Shown here in pieces: positions 21,995-35,094 of a stretch of 64,000 bases of DNA. Below the pieces are notes generated by a model. It made no database searches. It was not told where the DNA came from and was given only the letters and a program-made list of their open reading frames with translations. Positions within the stretch are counted from its first letter, which is position 1, and each line of letters opens with the position of its first letter. Position numbers and translations under genes: made by a program. Origin of the DNA: Eutreptiella sp. 'Long Island Sound 2002' (lineage: Eukaryota; Euglenozoa; Euglenophyceae; Eutreptiales; Eutreptiaceae). The DNA is taken from positions 159,344,283-159,408,282 of the forward strand of contig OZ038381.1 of assembly GCA_964036045.1 (NCBI GenBank), in the 5' to 3' direction.

Positions 21995-24149
21995 GTAGCC
22001 AATTTGCCCACTTGTGGGCCACTTCTGATTTTGCCCCCCGCTCTGCAGCGGCGGGGATCCCCGATACGGCAGGGGTGAGGTAGCCACTTTGCCCACTTGT
22101 GGGCCACTTCTGATTTTGCCCCCCGCGCTGGAGCAGTGGGGATCCCCGATACGGCAGGGGTGAGGTAGCCAATTTGCCCACTTGTGGGCTACTTCTGTTT
22201 TTGCCCCCCGCTCTGAAGCGGTGGGGATCCCCGATACGGCAGGGGTGAGGTAGCCAATTTGCCCACTTGTGGGCCACTTCTGATTTTGCCCCCCACGCTG
22301 GAGCGGCGGGGATCCCCGTTAGGGGTGAGGTAGCCAATTTGCCCACTTGTGGGCCACTTCTGATTTTGCCCCCCGCTCTGAAGCGGCGGGGATCCCCGAT
22401 ACGGCAGGGGTGAGGTAGCCGATTTGCCCACTTGTGGGCCACTTCTGATTTTGCCCCCCGCTTTGAAGCGGCGGGGATCCCCGATACGGCAGGGGTGAGG
22501 TAGCCGATTTGCCCACTTGTGGGCCACTTCTGATTTTGCCCCCCGCTTTGAAGCGGCGGGGATCCCCGATACAGCAGGGCTGAGGTAGCCAATTTTCCCA
22601 CTTGTGGGCCACTTCTGATTTTGCCCCCCGCTTTGAAGCGGTGGGGATCCCCGATACGACAGGGGTGAGGTAGCCAATTTGCCCACTTGTGGGCCACTTC
22701 TGATTTTGCCCCCCGCGCTGGAGGGGCGGGGATCCCCGATACGGCAGGGGTGAGGTAGCCACTTTGCCCACTTGTGGGCCACTTCTGATTTTGCCCCCCG
22801 CGCTGAAGCGGCGGGGATCCCCGATACGGCAGGGGTGAGGTAGCCAATTTGCCCACTTGTGGGCCACTTCTGATTTTGCCCCCCGCTCTGAAGCGGCGGG
22901 GATCCCCGATACGGCAGGGGTGAGTAGCCACTTTGCCCACTTGTGGGCCACTTCTGATTTTGCCCCCCGCTCTGAAGCAGTGGGGATCCCCGATACGGCA
23001 GGGGTGAGGTAGCCAATTTGCACACTTGTGGGCCATTTCTGATTTTGCCCCCCGCGCTGGAGCTGCGAGGATCCCCGATACAGCAGGGGTGAGGTACTCG
23101 ATTTGCCCACTTGTGGGCCACTTCTGATTTTGCCCTCCGCTCTGAAGCGGCGGGGATCCCCGATACGGCACGGGTGAGGTCGCCAATTTGCCCACTTGTG
23201 GGCCATTTCTGATTTTGCCCCCCGCTCTAAAGCGGCGGGGATTCCCGATACGGCAGGGGTGAGGTAGCCACTTTGCCCACTTGTGGGCCACTTCTGATTT
23301 TGCCCCCTACTCTGAAGCGGTGGGGATCCCCGATACGGCAGGGGTGAGGTAGCCAATTTGCCCACTTGTGGGCCACTTCTGATTTTGCCCCCCGCTTTGA
23401 AGCGGCGGGGATCCCCGATACGGCAGGGGTGAGGTAGCCAATTTGCACACTTGTGGGCCATTTCTGATTTTGCCCCCCGCGCTGGAGCTGCGGGGATCCC
23501 CGATACAGCAGGGGTGAGGTACTCGATTTGCCCATCTGTGGGCCACTTCTGATTTTGCCCTCCGCTCTGAAGCGGCGGGGATCCCCGATACGGCAGGGGT
23601 GAGGTAGCCAATTTGCCCACTTGTGGGCCACTTCTGATTTTGCCCCCCGCTCTGAAGCGGCGGGGATCCCCGATACGGCAGGGGTGAGGTAGCCGATTTG
23701 CCCACTTGTGGGCCACTTCTGATTTTGCCCCCCGCTTTGAAGCGGCGGGGATCCCCGATACGGCAGGGGTGAGGTAGCCGATTTGCCCACTTGTGGGCCA
23801 CTTCTGATTTTGCCCCCCGCTTTGAAGCGGCGGGGATCCCCGATACAGCAGGGCTGAGGTAGCCAATTTTCCCACTTGTGGGCCACTTCTGATTTTGCCC
23901 CCCGCTTTGAAGCGGCGGGGATCCCCGATACGACAGGGGTGAGGTAGCCAATTTGCCCACTTGTGGGCCACTTCTGATTTTGCCCCCCGCGCTGGAGGGG
24001 CGGGGATCCCCGATACGGCACGGGTGAGGTAGCCACTTTGCCCACTTGTGGGCCACTTCTGATTTTGCCCCCCGCGCTGAAGCGGCGGGGATCCCCGATA
24101 CGGCAGGGGTGAGTAGCCACTTTGCCCACTTGTGGGCCACTTCTGATTT

Positions 24150-25910
24150 TGCCCCCCGCTCTGAAGCGGCGGGGATCCCCGATACGGCAGGGGTGAGGTA
24201 GCCGATTTGCCCACTTGTGGGCCACTTCTGATTTTGCCCCCCGCTTTGAAGCGGCGGGGATCCCCGATACGGCAGGGGTGAGGTAGCCGATTTGCCCACT
24301 TGTGGGCCACTTCTGATTTTGCCCCCCGCTTTGAAGCGGCGGGGATCCCCGATACAGCAGGGCTGAGGTAGCCAATTTTCCCACTTGTGGGCCACTTCTG
24401 ATTTTGCCCCCCGTTTTGAAGCGGCGGGGATCCCCGATACGACAGGGGTGAGGTAGCCAATTTGCCCACTTGTGGGCCACTTCTGATTTTGCCCCCCGCG
24501 CTGGAGGGGCGGGGATCCCCGATACGGCAGGGGTGAGGTAGCCAATTTGCCCACTTGTGGGCCACTTCTGATTTTGCCCCCCGCTCTGAAGCGGCGGGGA
24601 TCCCCGATACGGCAGGGGTGAGTAGCCACTTTGCCCACTTGTGGGCCACTTCTGATTTTGCCCCCCGCTCTGAAGCAGTGGGGATCCCCGATACGGCAGG
24701 GGTGAGGTAGCCAATTTGCACACTTGTGGGCCATTTCTGATTTTGCCCCCCGCGCTGGAGCTGCGAGGATCCCCGATACAGCAGGGGTGAGGTACTCGAT
24801 TTGCCCACTTGTGGGCCACTTCTGATTTTGCCCTCCGCTCTGAAGCGGCGGGGATCCCCGATACGGCAGGGGTGAGGTCGCCAATTTGCCCACTTGTGGG
24901 CCATTTCTGATTTTGCCCCCCGCTCTGAAGCGGCGGGGATTCCCGATACGGCAGGGGTGAGGTAGCCACTTTGCCCATCTGTGGGCCACTTCTGATTTTG
25001 CCCCCCGCTTTGAAGCGGCGGGGATCCCCGATACGGCAGGGGTGAGGTAGCCAATTTGCCCACTTGTGGGCCACTTCTGATTTTGCCCCCCGCTCTGAAG
25101 CGGCGGGGATCCCCGATACGGCAGGGGTGAGGTAGCCGATTTGCCCACTTGTGGGCCACTCTTAATTTGGCCCCCTGCTTTGAAGCGGCGGGGATCCCCG
25201 ATACGGCAGGGGTGAGGTAGCCGATTTGCCCACTTGTGGGCCACTTCTGATTTTGCCTCCCGCTTTGAAGCGGCGGGGATCCCCGATACAGCAGGGCTGA
25301 GGTAGCCAATTTTCCCACTTGTGGGCCACTTCTGATTTTGCCCCCCGCTTTGAAGCGGCGGGGATCCCCGATACGACAGGGGTGAGGTAGCCAATTTGCC
25401 CACTTGTGGGCCACTTCTGATTTTGCCCCCCGCGCTGGAGGGGCGGGGATCCCCGATACGGCAGGGGTGAGGTAGCCAATTTGCCCACTTGTGGGCCACT
25501 TCTGATTTTGCCCCCCGCTCTGAAGCGGCGGGGATCCCCGATACGGCAGGGGTGAGTAGCCACTTTGCCCACTTGTGGGCCACTTCTGATTTTGCCCCCC
25601 GCTCTGAAGCAGTGGGGATCCCCGATACGGCAGGGGTGAGGTAGCCAATTTGCACACTTGTGGGCCATTTCTGATTTTGCCCCCCGCGCTGGAGCTGCGA
25701 GGATCCCCGATACAGCAGGGGTGAGGTACTCGATTTGCCCACTTGTGGGCCCTTTTCTGATTTTGCCCTCCGCTCTGAAGCGGCGGGGATCCCCGATACG
25801 GCAGGAGTGAGGTCGCCAATTTGCCCACTTGTGGGCCATTTCTGATTTTGCCCCCCGCTCTGAAGCGGCGGGGATTCCCGATACGGCAGGGGTGAGGTAG
25901 CCACTTTGCC
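24150..25910. repeat. 11-unit (~934 bp) higher-order repeat in type C
   Basis: Marker variants recur 934 bp apart: CAGCAGGGCTGAGGTAGCC at about 24352 and 25286, and GAGGTACTCGATTTGCCC at 24789 and 25723. The order of unit subtypes between them is the same. 934 equals eleven 85-bp units less one base, and the one-base-short GAGTAGCC unit is present in each block. Related copies occur further left (22420-23340, 23690-24000). Confidence 0.8.
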
Positions 25911-28900
25911 CACTTGTGGGCCACTTCTGATTTTGCCCCCTACTCTGAAGCGGTGGGGATCCCCGATACGGCAGGGGTGAGGTAGCCAATTTGCCCACTT
26001 GTGGGCCACTTCTGATTTTGCCCCCCGCTTTGAAGCGGCGGGGATCCCCGATACGGCAGGGGTGAGGTAGCCAATTTGCACACTTGTGGGCCATTTCTGA
26101 TTTTGCCCCCCGCTTTGAAGCGGCGGGGATCCCCGATACGGCAGGGGTGAGGTAGCCAATTTGCACACTTGTGGGCCATTTCTGATTTTGCCCCCCGCGC
26201 TGGAGCTGCGGGGATCCCCGATACAGCAGGGGTGAGGTACTCGATTTGCCCATCTGTGGGCCACTTCTGATTTTGCCCTCCGCTCTGAAGCGGCGGGGAT
26301 CCCCGATACGGCAGGGGTGAGGTCGCCAATTTGCCCACTTGTGGGCCACTTCTGATTTTGCCCCCCGCTCTGAAGCGGCGGGGATTCCCGATACGGCAGG
26401 GGTGAGGTAGCCACTTTGGCCACTTGTGGGCCACTTCTGATTTTGCCCCCCGCTGTGAAGCGGTGGGGATCCCCGATACGGCAGGGGTGAGGTAGCCAAT
26501 TTGCCCACTTGTGGGCCACTTCTGATTTTGCCCCCCGCTGTGAAGCGGCGGGGATCCCCGATACGGCAGGGGCGAGGTAGCCACTTTGCCCATTTGTGGG
26601 CCACTTCTGATTTTGCCCCTCGCGCTGGAGCGGCGGGGATCCCCGATACTGCAGGGGTGAGGTAGCCAATTTGCCCACTTGTGGGCCATTTCTGATTTTG
26701 CCCCCCGCTCTGAAGCGGTGGGGATCCCTGATACGGCAGGGGTGAGGTAGCCAATTTGCCCACTTGTGGGCCACTTCTGATTTTGCCCCCCGCGCTGGAG
26801 GGGCGGGGATCCCCGATACGGCAGGGGTGAGGTAGCCACTTTGCCCACTTGTGGGCCACTTCTGATTTTGCCCCTCGCGCTGGAGCGGCGGGGATCCCCG
26901 ATACGGCAGGGGCGAGGTAGCCACTTTGCCCATTTGTGGGCCACTTCTGATTTTGCCCCTCGCGCTGGAGCGGCGGGGATCCCCGATACTGCAGGGGTGA
27001 GGTAGCCAATTTGCCCACTTGTGGGCCATTTCTGATTTTGCCCCCCGCTCTGAAGCGGTGGGGATCCCTGATACGGCAGGGGTGAGGTAGCCAATTTGCC
27101 CACTTGTGGGCCACTTCTGATTTTGCCCCCCGCGCTGGAGGGGCGGGGATCCCCGATACGGCAGGGGTGAGGTAGCCACTTTGCCCACTTGTGGGCCACT
27201 TCTGATTTTGCCCCTCGCGCTGGAGCGGCGGGGATCCCCGATACTGCAGGGGTGAGGTAGCCAATTTGCCCACTTGTGGGCCACTTCTGATTTTGCCCCC
27301 CGCTCTGAAGCGGCGGGGATCCCCGATACGGCAGGGGTGAGGTAGCCAATTTGCCCACTTGTGGGCCACTTCTGATTTTGCCCCCCGCTGTGAAGCGGCG
27401 GGGATCCCCGATACTGCAGGGGTGAGGTAGCCAATTTGCCCACTTGTGGGCCATTTCTGATTTTGCCCCCCGCGCTGGAGCGGCGGGGATCCCCGATACG
27501 GCAGGGGTGAGGTAGCCAATTTGCCCACTTGTGGGCCACTTCTGATTTTGCCCCCCGCTCTGAAGCGGCGGGGATCCCCGATACGGCAGCGGTGAGGTAG
27601 CCAATTTGCCCACTTGTGGGCCACTTCTGATTTTGCCCCCCGCTCTGAAGCGGCGGAGATCCCCGATACGGCAGGGGTGAGGTAGCCAATTTGCCCACTT
27701 GTGGGCCACTTCTGATTTTGCCCCCCGCGCTCGAGCGGTGGGGATCCCCGATACAGCAGGGGTGAGGTAGCCAATTTGCCCACTTGTGGGCCACTTCTGA
27801 TTTTGCCCTCCGCCGGGAATCCCGATACGGCAGGGGTGAGGTAGCCAATTTGCCCACTTGTGGGCCACTTCTGATTTTGCCCCCCGCTCTGAAGCGGCGG
27901 GGATCCCCGATACGGCAGGGGTGAGGTAGCCACTTTGCCCACTTGTGGGCCACTTCTGATTTTGCTCCCCGCTGTGAAGCGGCGGGGATCCCCGAAAAGG
28001 CAGTGGTGAGGTAGCCACTTTGCCCACTCGTGGGCCACTTCTGATTTTGCCCCCCGCGCTGGAGCGGCGGGGATCCCCGATACGGCAGGGGTGAGGTAGC
28101 CAATTTGCCCACTTGTGGGCCACTTCTGATTTTGCCCCCCGCTCTGAAGCGGTGGGGATCCCCGATACGGCAGGGGTGAGGTAGCCAATTTGCCCACTTG
28201 TGGGCCACTTCTGATTTTGGCCCCCGCGCTGGAGAGGTGGGCATCCCCGATACAGCAGGGGTGAGGTAGCCAATTTGCCCACTTGTGGGCCACTTCTGAT
28301 TTTGCCCCCCGCTCTGAAGCGGCGGGGATCCCCGATACGGCAAGGGTGAGGTAGCCAATTTGCCCACTTCTGGGCCACTTCTGATTTTGCCCCCCGCTCT
28401 GAAGCGGCGGGGATCCCCGATACGGCAGGGGTGAGGTAGCCAATTTGCCCACTTGTGGGCCATTTCTGATTTTGCCCCCCGCGCTGGAGCAGTGGGCATC
28501 CCCGATACAGCAGGGGTGAGGTAGCCAATTTGCCCACTTGTGGGCCACTTCTGATTTTGCCCCCCGCTCTGAAGCGGCGGGGATCCCCGATACGGCAGGG
28601 GTGAGGTAGCCAATTTGCCCACTTGTGGGCCACTTCTGATTTTGCCCCCCGCTTTGAAGCGGCGGGGATCCCCGATACGACAGGGGTGAGGTAGCCAATT
28701 TGCCCACTTGTGGGCCACTTCTGATTTTGCCCCCCGCGCTGGAGGGGCGGGGATCCCCGATACAGCAGGGGTGAGGTAGCCACTTTGCCCACTTGTGGGC
28801 CACTTCTGATTTTGCCCCCCGCGCTGAAGCGGTGGGGATCCCCGATACGGCAGGGGTGAGGTAGCCAATTTGCCCACTTGTGGGCCACTTCTGATTTTGC

Positions 28901-31900
28901 CCCCCGCTCTGAAGCGGCGGGGATCCCCGATACGGCAGGGGTGAGTAGCCACTTTGCCCACTTGTGGGCCACTTCTGATTTTGCCCCCCGCTCTGAAGCA
29001 GTGGGGATCCCCGATACGACAGGGGTGAGGTAGCCACTTTGCACACTTGTGGGCCATTTCTGATTTTGCCCCCCGCGCTGGAGCTGCGGGGATCCCCGAT
29101 ACAGCAGGGGTGAGGTACTCGATTTGCCCATCTGTGGGCCACTTCTGATTTTGCCCTCCGCTGTGAAGCGGCGGGGATCCCCGATACGGCAGGGGTGAGG
29201 TAGCCACTTTGCCCACTTGAGGGCCACTTCTGATTTTGCCACCCGCTCTGAACTGGCGGGGATCCCCGATACGGCAGGGGTGAGGTAGCCAATTTGCCCA
29301 CTTGTGGGCCACTTCTGATTTTGCCCCCCGCTCTGAAGCGGCGGGGATTCCCGATACGGCAGGGGTGAGGTAGCCACTTTGCCCACTTGTGGGCCACTTC
29401 TGATTTTGCCCCCTGCTCTGAAGCGGCTGGGGATCCCCGATACGGCAGGGGTGAGGTAGCCAATTTGCCCACTTGTGGGTCACTTCTGATTTTGCCCCCC
29501 GCTGTGAAGCGGCGGGGATCCCCGATACGGCAGGGGTGAGGTAGCCACTTTGCCCACTTGTGGGCCACTTCTGATTTTGCCCCTCGCGCTGGAGCGGCGG
29601 GGATCCCCGATACTGCAGGGGTGAGGTAGCCACTTTGCCCACTCGTGGGCCACTTCTGATTTTGCCCCCCGCTCTGAAGCGGTGGGGATCCCTGATACGG
29701 CAGGGGTGAGGTAGCCGATTTGCCCACTTGTGGGCCACTTCTGATTTTGCCCCCCGCTCTGAAGCGGTGGGGATCCCCGATGCGGCACGGGTGAGGTAGC
29801 CAATTTGCCCACTTGTGGGCCACTTCTGATTTTGCCCCCCGCTCTGAAGCGGCGGGGATCCCCGATACGGCAGGGGTGAGGTAGCCAATTTGCCCACTTG
29901 TGGGCCACTTCTGATTTTGCCCCCCGCTCTGAAGCGGCGGAGATCCCCGATACGGCAGGGGTGAGGTAGCCAATTTGCCCACTTGTGGGCCACTTCTGAT
30001 TTTGCCCCCCGCGCTCGAGCGGTGGGGATCCCCGATACAGCAGGGGTGAGGTACCAATTTGCCCACTTGTGGGCCACTTCTGATTTTGCCCTCCGCTGGG
30101 AATCCTGATACGGCAGGGGTGAGGTAGCCAATTTGCCCACTTGTGGGCCACTTCTGATTTTGCCCCCCGCGCTGGAGGGGCGGGGATCCCCGATACGGCA
30201 GGGGTGAGGTAGCCACTTTGCCCACTTGTGGGCCACTTCTGATTTTGCCCCTCGCGCTGGAGCGGCGGGGATCCCCGATACTGCAGGGGTGAGGTAGCCA
30301 ATTTGCCCACTTGTGGGCCACTTCTGATTTTGCCCCCCGCTCTGAAGCGGCGGGGATCCCCGATACGGCAGGGGTGAGGTAGCCAATTTGCCCACTTGTG
30401 GGCCACTTCTGATTTTGCCCCCCGCTGTGAAGCGGCGGGGATCCCCGATACTGCAGGGGTGAGGTAGCCAATTTGCCCACTTGTGGGCCATTTCTGATTT
30501 TGCCCCCCGCGCTGGAGCGGCGGGGATCCCCGATACGGCAGGGGTGAGGTAGCCAATTTGCCCACTTGTGGGCCACTTCTGATTATGCCCCCCGCTCTGA
30601 AGCGGCGGGGATCCCCGATACGGCAGGGGTGAGGTAGCCAATTTGCCCACTTGTGGGCCACTTCTGATTTTGCCCCCCGCTCTGAAGCGGCGGAGATCCC
30701 CGATACGGCAGGGGTGAGGTAGCCAATTTGCCCACTTGTGGGCCACTTCTGATTTTGCCCCCCGCGCTCGAGCGGTGGGGATCCCCGATACGGCAGGGGT
30801 GAGGTAGCCAATTTGCCCACTTGTGGGCCACTTCTGATTTTGCCCCCCGCTGTGAAGCGGCGGGGATCCCCGATACGGCAGGGGTGAGGTAGCCACTTTG
30901 CCCACTTGTGGGCCACTTCTGATTTTGCCCCCCGCGCTCGAGCGGTGGGGATCCCCGATACAGCAGGGGTGAGGTAGCCAATTTGCCCACTTGTGGGCCA
31001 CTTCTGATTTTGCCCTCCGCTGGGAATCCCGATACGGCAGGGGTGAGGTAGCCAATTTGCCCACTTGTGGGCCACTTCTGATTTTGCCCCCCGCTTTGAA
31101 GCGGCGGGGATCCCCGATACGGCAGGGGTGAGGTAGCCACTTTGCCCACTTGTGGGCCACTTCTGATTTTGCTCCCCGCTGTGAAGCGGCGGGGATCCCC
31201 GAAAAGGCAGTGGTGAGGTAGCCACTTTGCCCACTCGTGGGCCACTTCTGATTTTGCCCCCCGCGCTGGAGCGGCGGGGATCCCCGATACGGCAGGGGTG
31301 AGGTAGCCAATTTGCCCACTTGTGGGCCACTTCTGATTTTGCCCCCCGCTCTGAAGCGGTGGGGATCCCCGATACGGCAGGGGTGAGGTAGCCAATTTGC
31401 CCACTTGTGGGCCACTTCTGATTTTGCCCCCCGCGCTGGAGCTGCGGGGATCCCCGATACGGCAGGGGTGAGGTAGCCAATTTGCCCACTTGTGGGCCAC
31501 TTCTGATGTTGCCCCCCGCGCTGGAGCAGTGGGCACCCCCGATACAGCAGGGGTGAGGTAGCCAATTTGCCCACTTGTGGGCCACTTCTGATTTTGCCCC
31601 CCGCTCTGAAGCGGCGGGGATCCCCGATACGGCAAGGGTGAGGTAGCCAATTTGCCCACTTGTGGGCCACTTCTGATTTTGCCCCCCGCTCTGAAGCGGC
31701 GGGGATCCCCGATACGGCAGGGGTGAGGTAGCCAATTTGCCCACTTGTGGGCCACTTCTGATTTTGCCCCCCGCTCTGAAGCGGCGGGGATCCCCGATAC
31801 GGCAGGGGTGAGGTAGCCAATTTGCCCACTTGTGGGCCACTTCTGATTTTGCCCCCCGCGCTGGAGCAGTGGGCATCCCCGATACAGCAGGGGTGAGGTA

Positions 31901-32389
31901 GCCAATTTGCCCACTTGTGGGCCACTTCTGATTTTGCCCCCCGCTCTGAAGCGGCGGGGATCCCCGATACGGCAAGGGTGAGGTAGCCAATTTGCCCACT
32001 TGTGGGCCACTTCTGATTTTGCCCCCCGCTCTGAAGCGGCGGGGATCCCCGATACGGCAGGGGTGAGGTAGCCAATTTGCCCACTTGTGGGCCACTTCTG
32101 ATTTTGCCCCCCGCGCTGGAGCAGTGGGCATCCCCGATACAGCAGGGGTGAGGTAGCCAATTTGCCCACTTGTGGGCCACTTCTGATTTTGCCCCCCGCT
32201 CTGAAGCGGCGGGGATCCCCGATACGGCAGGGGTGAGGTAGCCAATTTGCCCACTTGTGGGCCACTTCTGATTTTGCCCCCCGCTTTGAAGCGGCGGGGA
32301 TCCCCGATACGACAGGGGTGAGGTAGCCAATTTGCCCACTTGTGGGCCACTTCTGATTTTGCCCCCCGCGCTGGAGGGGCGGGGATCCC

Positions 32390-33000
32390 CGATACAGCAG
32401 GGGTGAGGTAGCCACTTTGCCCACTTGTGGGCCACTTCTGATTTTGCCCCCCGCTCTGAAGCGGCTGGGGATCCCCGATACGGCAGGGGTGAGGTAGCCA
32501 ATTTGCCCACTTGTGGGTCACTTCTGATTTTGCCCCCCGCTGTGAAGCGGCGGGGATCCCCGATACGACAGGGGTGAGGTAGCCAATTTGCCCACTTGTG
32601 GGCCACTTCTGATTTTGCCCCCCGCGCTGGAGGGGCGGGGATCCCCGATACAGCAGGGGTGAGGTAGCCACTTTGCCCACTTGTGGGCCACTTCTGATTT
32701 TGCCCCCCGCTCTGAAGCGGCTGGGGATCCCCGATACGGCAGGGGTGAGGTAGCCAATTTGCCCACTTGTGGGCCACTTCTGATTTTGCCCCCCGCTTTG
32801 AAGCGGCGGGGATCCCCGATACGACAGGGGTGAGGTAGCCAATTTGCCCACTTGTGGGCCACTTCTGATTTTGCCCCCCGCGCTGGAGGGGCGGGGATCC
32901 CCGATACAGCAGGGGTGAGGTAGCCACTTTGCCCACTTGTGGGCCACTTCTGATTTTGCCCCCCGCTCTGAAGCGGCTGGGGATCCCCGATACGGCAGGG
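32390..33000. repeat. 256-bp (three-unit) block repeated in type C
   Basis: The insertion variant GAAGCGGCTGGGGATCC recurs at about 32458, 32714 and 32970, each time in the same three-unit order. The period is 256 bp (3 x 85 plus one inserted base). Confidence 0.8.
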
Positions 33001-35094
33001 GTGAGGTAGCCAATTTGCCCACTTGTGGGTCACTTCTGATTTTGCCCCCCGCTGTGAAGCGGCGGGGATCCCCGATACGGCAGGGGTGAGGTAGCCAATT
33101 TGCCCACTTGTGGGCCACTTCTGATTTTGACCCCCGCTCTGAAGCGGCGGGGATCCCCGATACGGCATGGGTGAGTAGCCACTTTGCCCACTTGTGGGCC
33201 ACTTCTGATTTTGCCCCCCGCTCTGAAGCAGTGGGGATCCCCGATACGGCAGGGGTGAGGTAGCCAATTTGCACACTTGTGGGCCATTTCTGATTTTGCC
33301 CCCCGCGCTGGAGCTGCGGGGATCCCCGATACAGCAGGGGTGAGGTACTCGATTTGCCCATCTGTGGGCCACTTCTGATTTTGCCCTCTGCTCTGAAGCG
33401 GCGGGGATCCCCGATACGGCAGGGGTGAGGTAGCCAATTTGCCCACTTGAGGGCCACTTCTGATTTTGCCACCCGCTCTGAACCGGCGGGGATCCCCGAT
33501 ACGGCAGGTGTGAGGTAGCCAATTTGCCCACTTGTGGGCCACTTCTGATTTTGCCCCCCGCTCTGAAGCGGCGGGGATTCCCGATACGGCAGGGGTGAGG
33601 TAGCCACTTTGCCCACTTGTGGGCCACTTCTGATTTTGCCCCCTGCTCTGAAGCGGCTGGGGATCCCCGATACGGCAGGGGTGAGGTAGCCAATTTGCCC
33701 ACTTGTGGGTCACTTCTGATTTTGCCCCCCGCTGTGAAGCGGCGGGGATCCCCGATACAGCAGGGGTGAGGTAGCCACTTTGCCCACTCGTGGGCCACTT
33801 CTGATTTTGCCCCCCGCTCTGAAGCGGTGGGGATCCCTGATACGGCAGGGGTGAGGTAGTCGATTTGCCCACTTGTGGGCCACTTCTGATTTTGCCCCCC
33901 GCTCTGAAGCGGTGGGGATCCCCGATGCGGCAGGGGTGAGGTAGCCAATTTGCCCACTTGTGGGCCACTTCTGATTTTGCCCCCCGCTCTGAAGCGGCGG
34001 GGATCCCCGATACGGCAGGGGTGAGGTAGCCAATTTGCCCACTTGTGGGCCACTTCTGATTTTGCCCCCCGCTCTGAAGCGGCGGAGATCCCCGATACGG
34101 CAGGGGTGAGGTAGCCAATTTGCCCACTTGTGGGCCACTTCTGATTTTGCCCCCCGCGCTCGAGCGGTGGGGATCCCCGATACAGCAGGGGTGAGGTACC
34201 AATTTGCCCACTTGTGGGCCACTTCTGATTTTGCCCTCCGCTGGGAATCCCGATACGGCAGGGGTGAGGTAGCCAATTTGCCCACTTGTGGGCCACTTCT
34301 GATTTTGCCCCCCGCTCTGAAGCGGCGGGGATCCCCGATACGGCAGGGGTGAGGTAGCCACTTTGCCCACTTGTGGGCCACTTCTGATTTTGCCCCCCGC
34401 TCTGAAGCGGTGGGGATCCCCGATGCGGCAGGGGTGAGGTAGCCAATTTGCCCACTTGTGGGCCACTTCTGATTTTGCCCCCCGCGCTGGAGCGGCGGGG
34501 ATCCCCGATACGGCAGGGGTGAGGTAGCCAATTTGCCCACTTGTGGGCCACTTCTGATTTTGCCCCCCGCTCTGAAGCGGCGGGGATCCCCGATGCGGCA
34601 GGGGTGAGGTAGCCAATTTGCCCACTTGTGGGCCACTTCTGATTTTGCCCCCCGCGCTGGAGCAGTGGGGATCCCCGATACAGCAGGGGTGAGGTAGCCA
34701 ATTTGCCCACTTGTGGGCCACTTCTGATTTTGCCCCCCGCTCTGAAGCGGCGGGGATCCCCGATGCGGCAGGGGTGAGGTAGCCAATTTGCCCACTTGTG
34801 GGCCACTTCTGATTTTGCCCCCCGCGCTGGAGCAGTGGGGATCCCCGATACAGCAGGGGTGAGGTAGCCAATATGCCCACTTGTGGGCCACTTCTGATTT
34901 TGCCCTCCGCTGGGATCCCCGATACAGCAGGGGTGAGGTAGCCAATTTGCCCACTTGTGGGCCACTTCTGATGTTGCCCCCCGCTCTGAAGCGGTGGGGA
35001 TCCCCGATGCGGCAGGGCTGAGGTAGCCACTTTGCCCACTTGTGGGCCACTTGTGGCCTTTGTGAAAACTGCACAGGTACCCAATTGTCCTCAG

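Larger units (their letters stand above)
21995..35055. repeat. 85-bp satellite array, type C (~154 units)
   Basis: About 154 direct units. Landmarks are GTAGCCAATTTGCCCACTTG, TTCTGATTTTGCCCCCCGCT and GGGGATCCCCGATACGGCAG, ending GGGGTGAG. Nearly every unit carries the 10-bp palindrome GGGGATCCCC, which contains a BamHI site. Units differ by subtype: CGCGCTGGAG, GCTTTGAAG, GTACTCGATTTG, GAGTAGCCACTTTG (one base shorter), and TCCGCTGGGAATCC deletions. The subtypes are shuffled in blocks. The antisense strand of the consensus contains no TAA, TAG or TGA, so very long frames arise in all three phases. I do not annotate these as genes. Confidence 0.97.
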
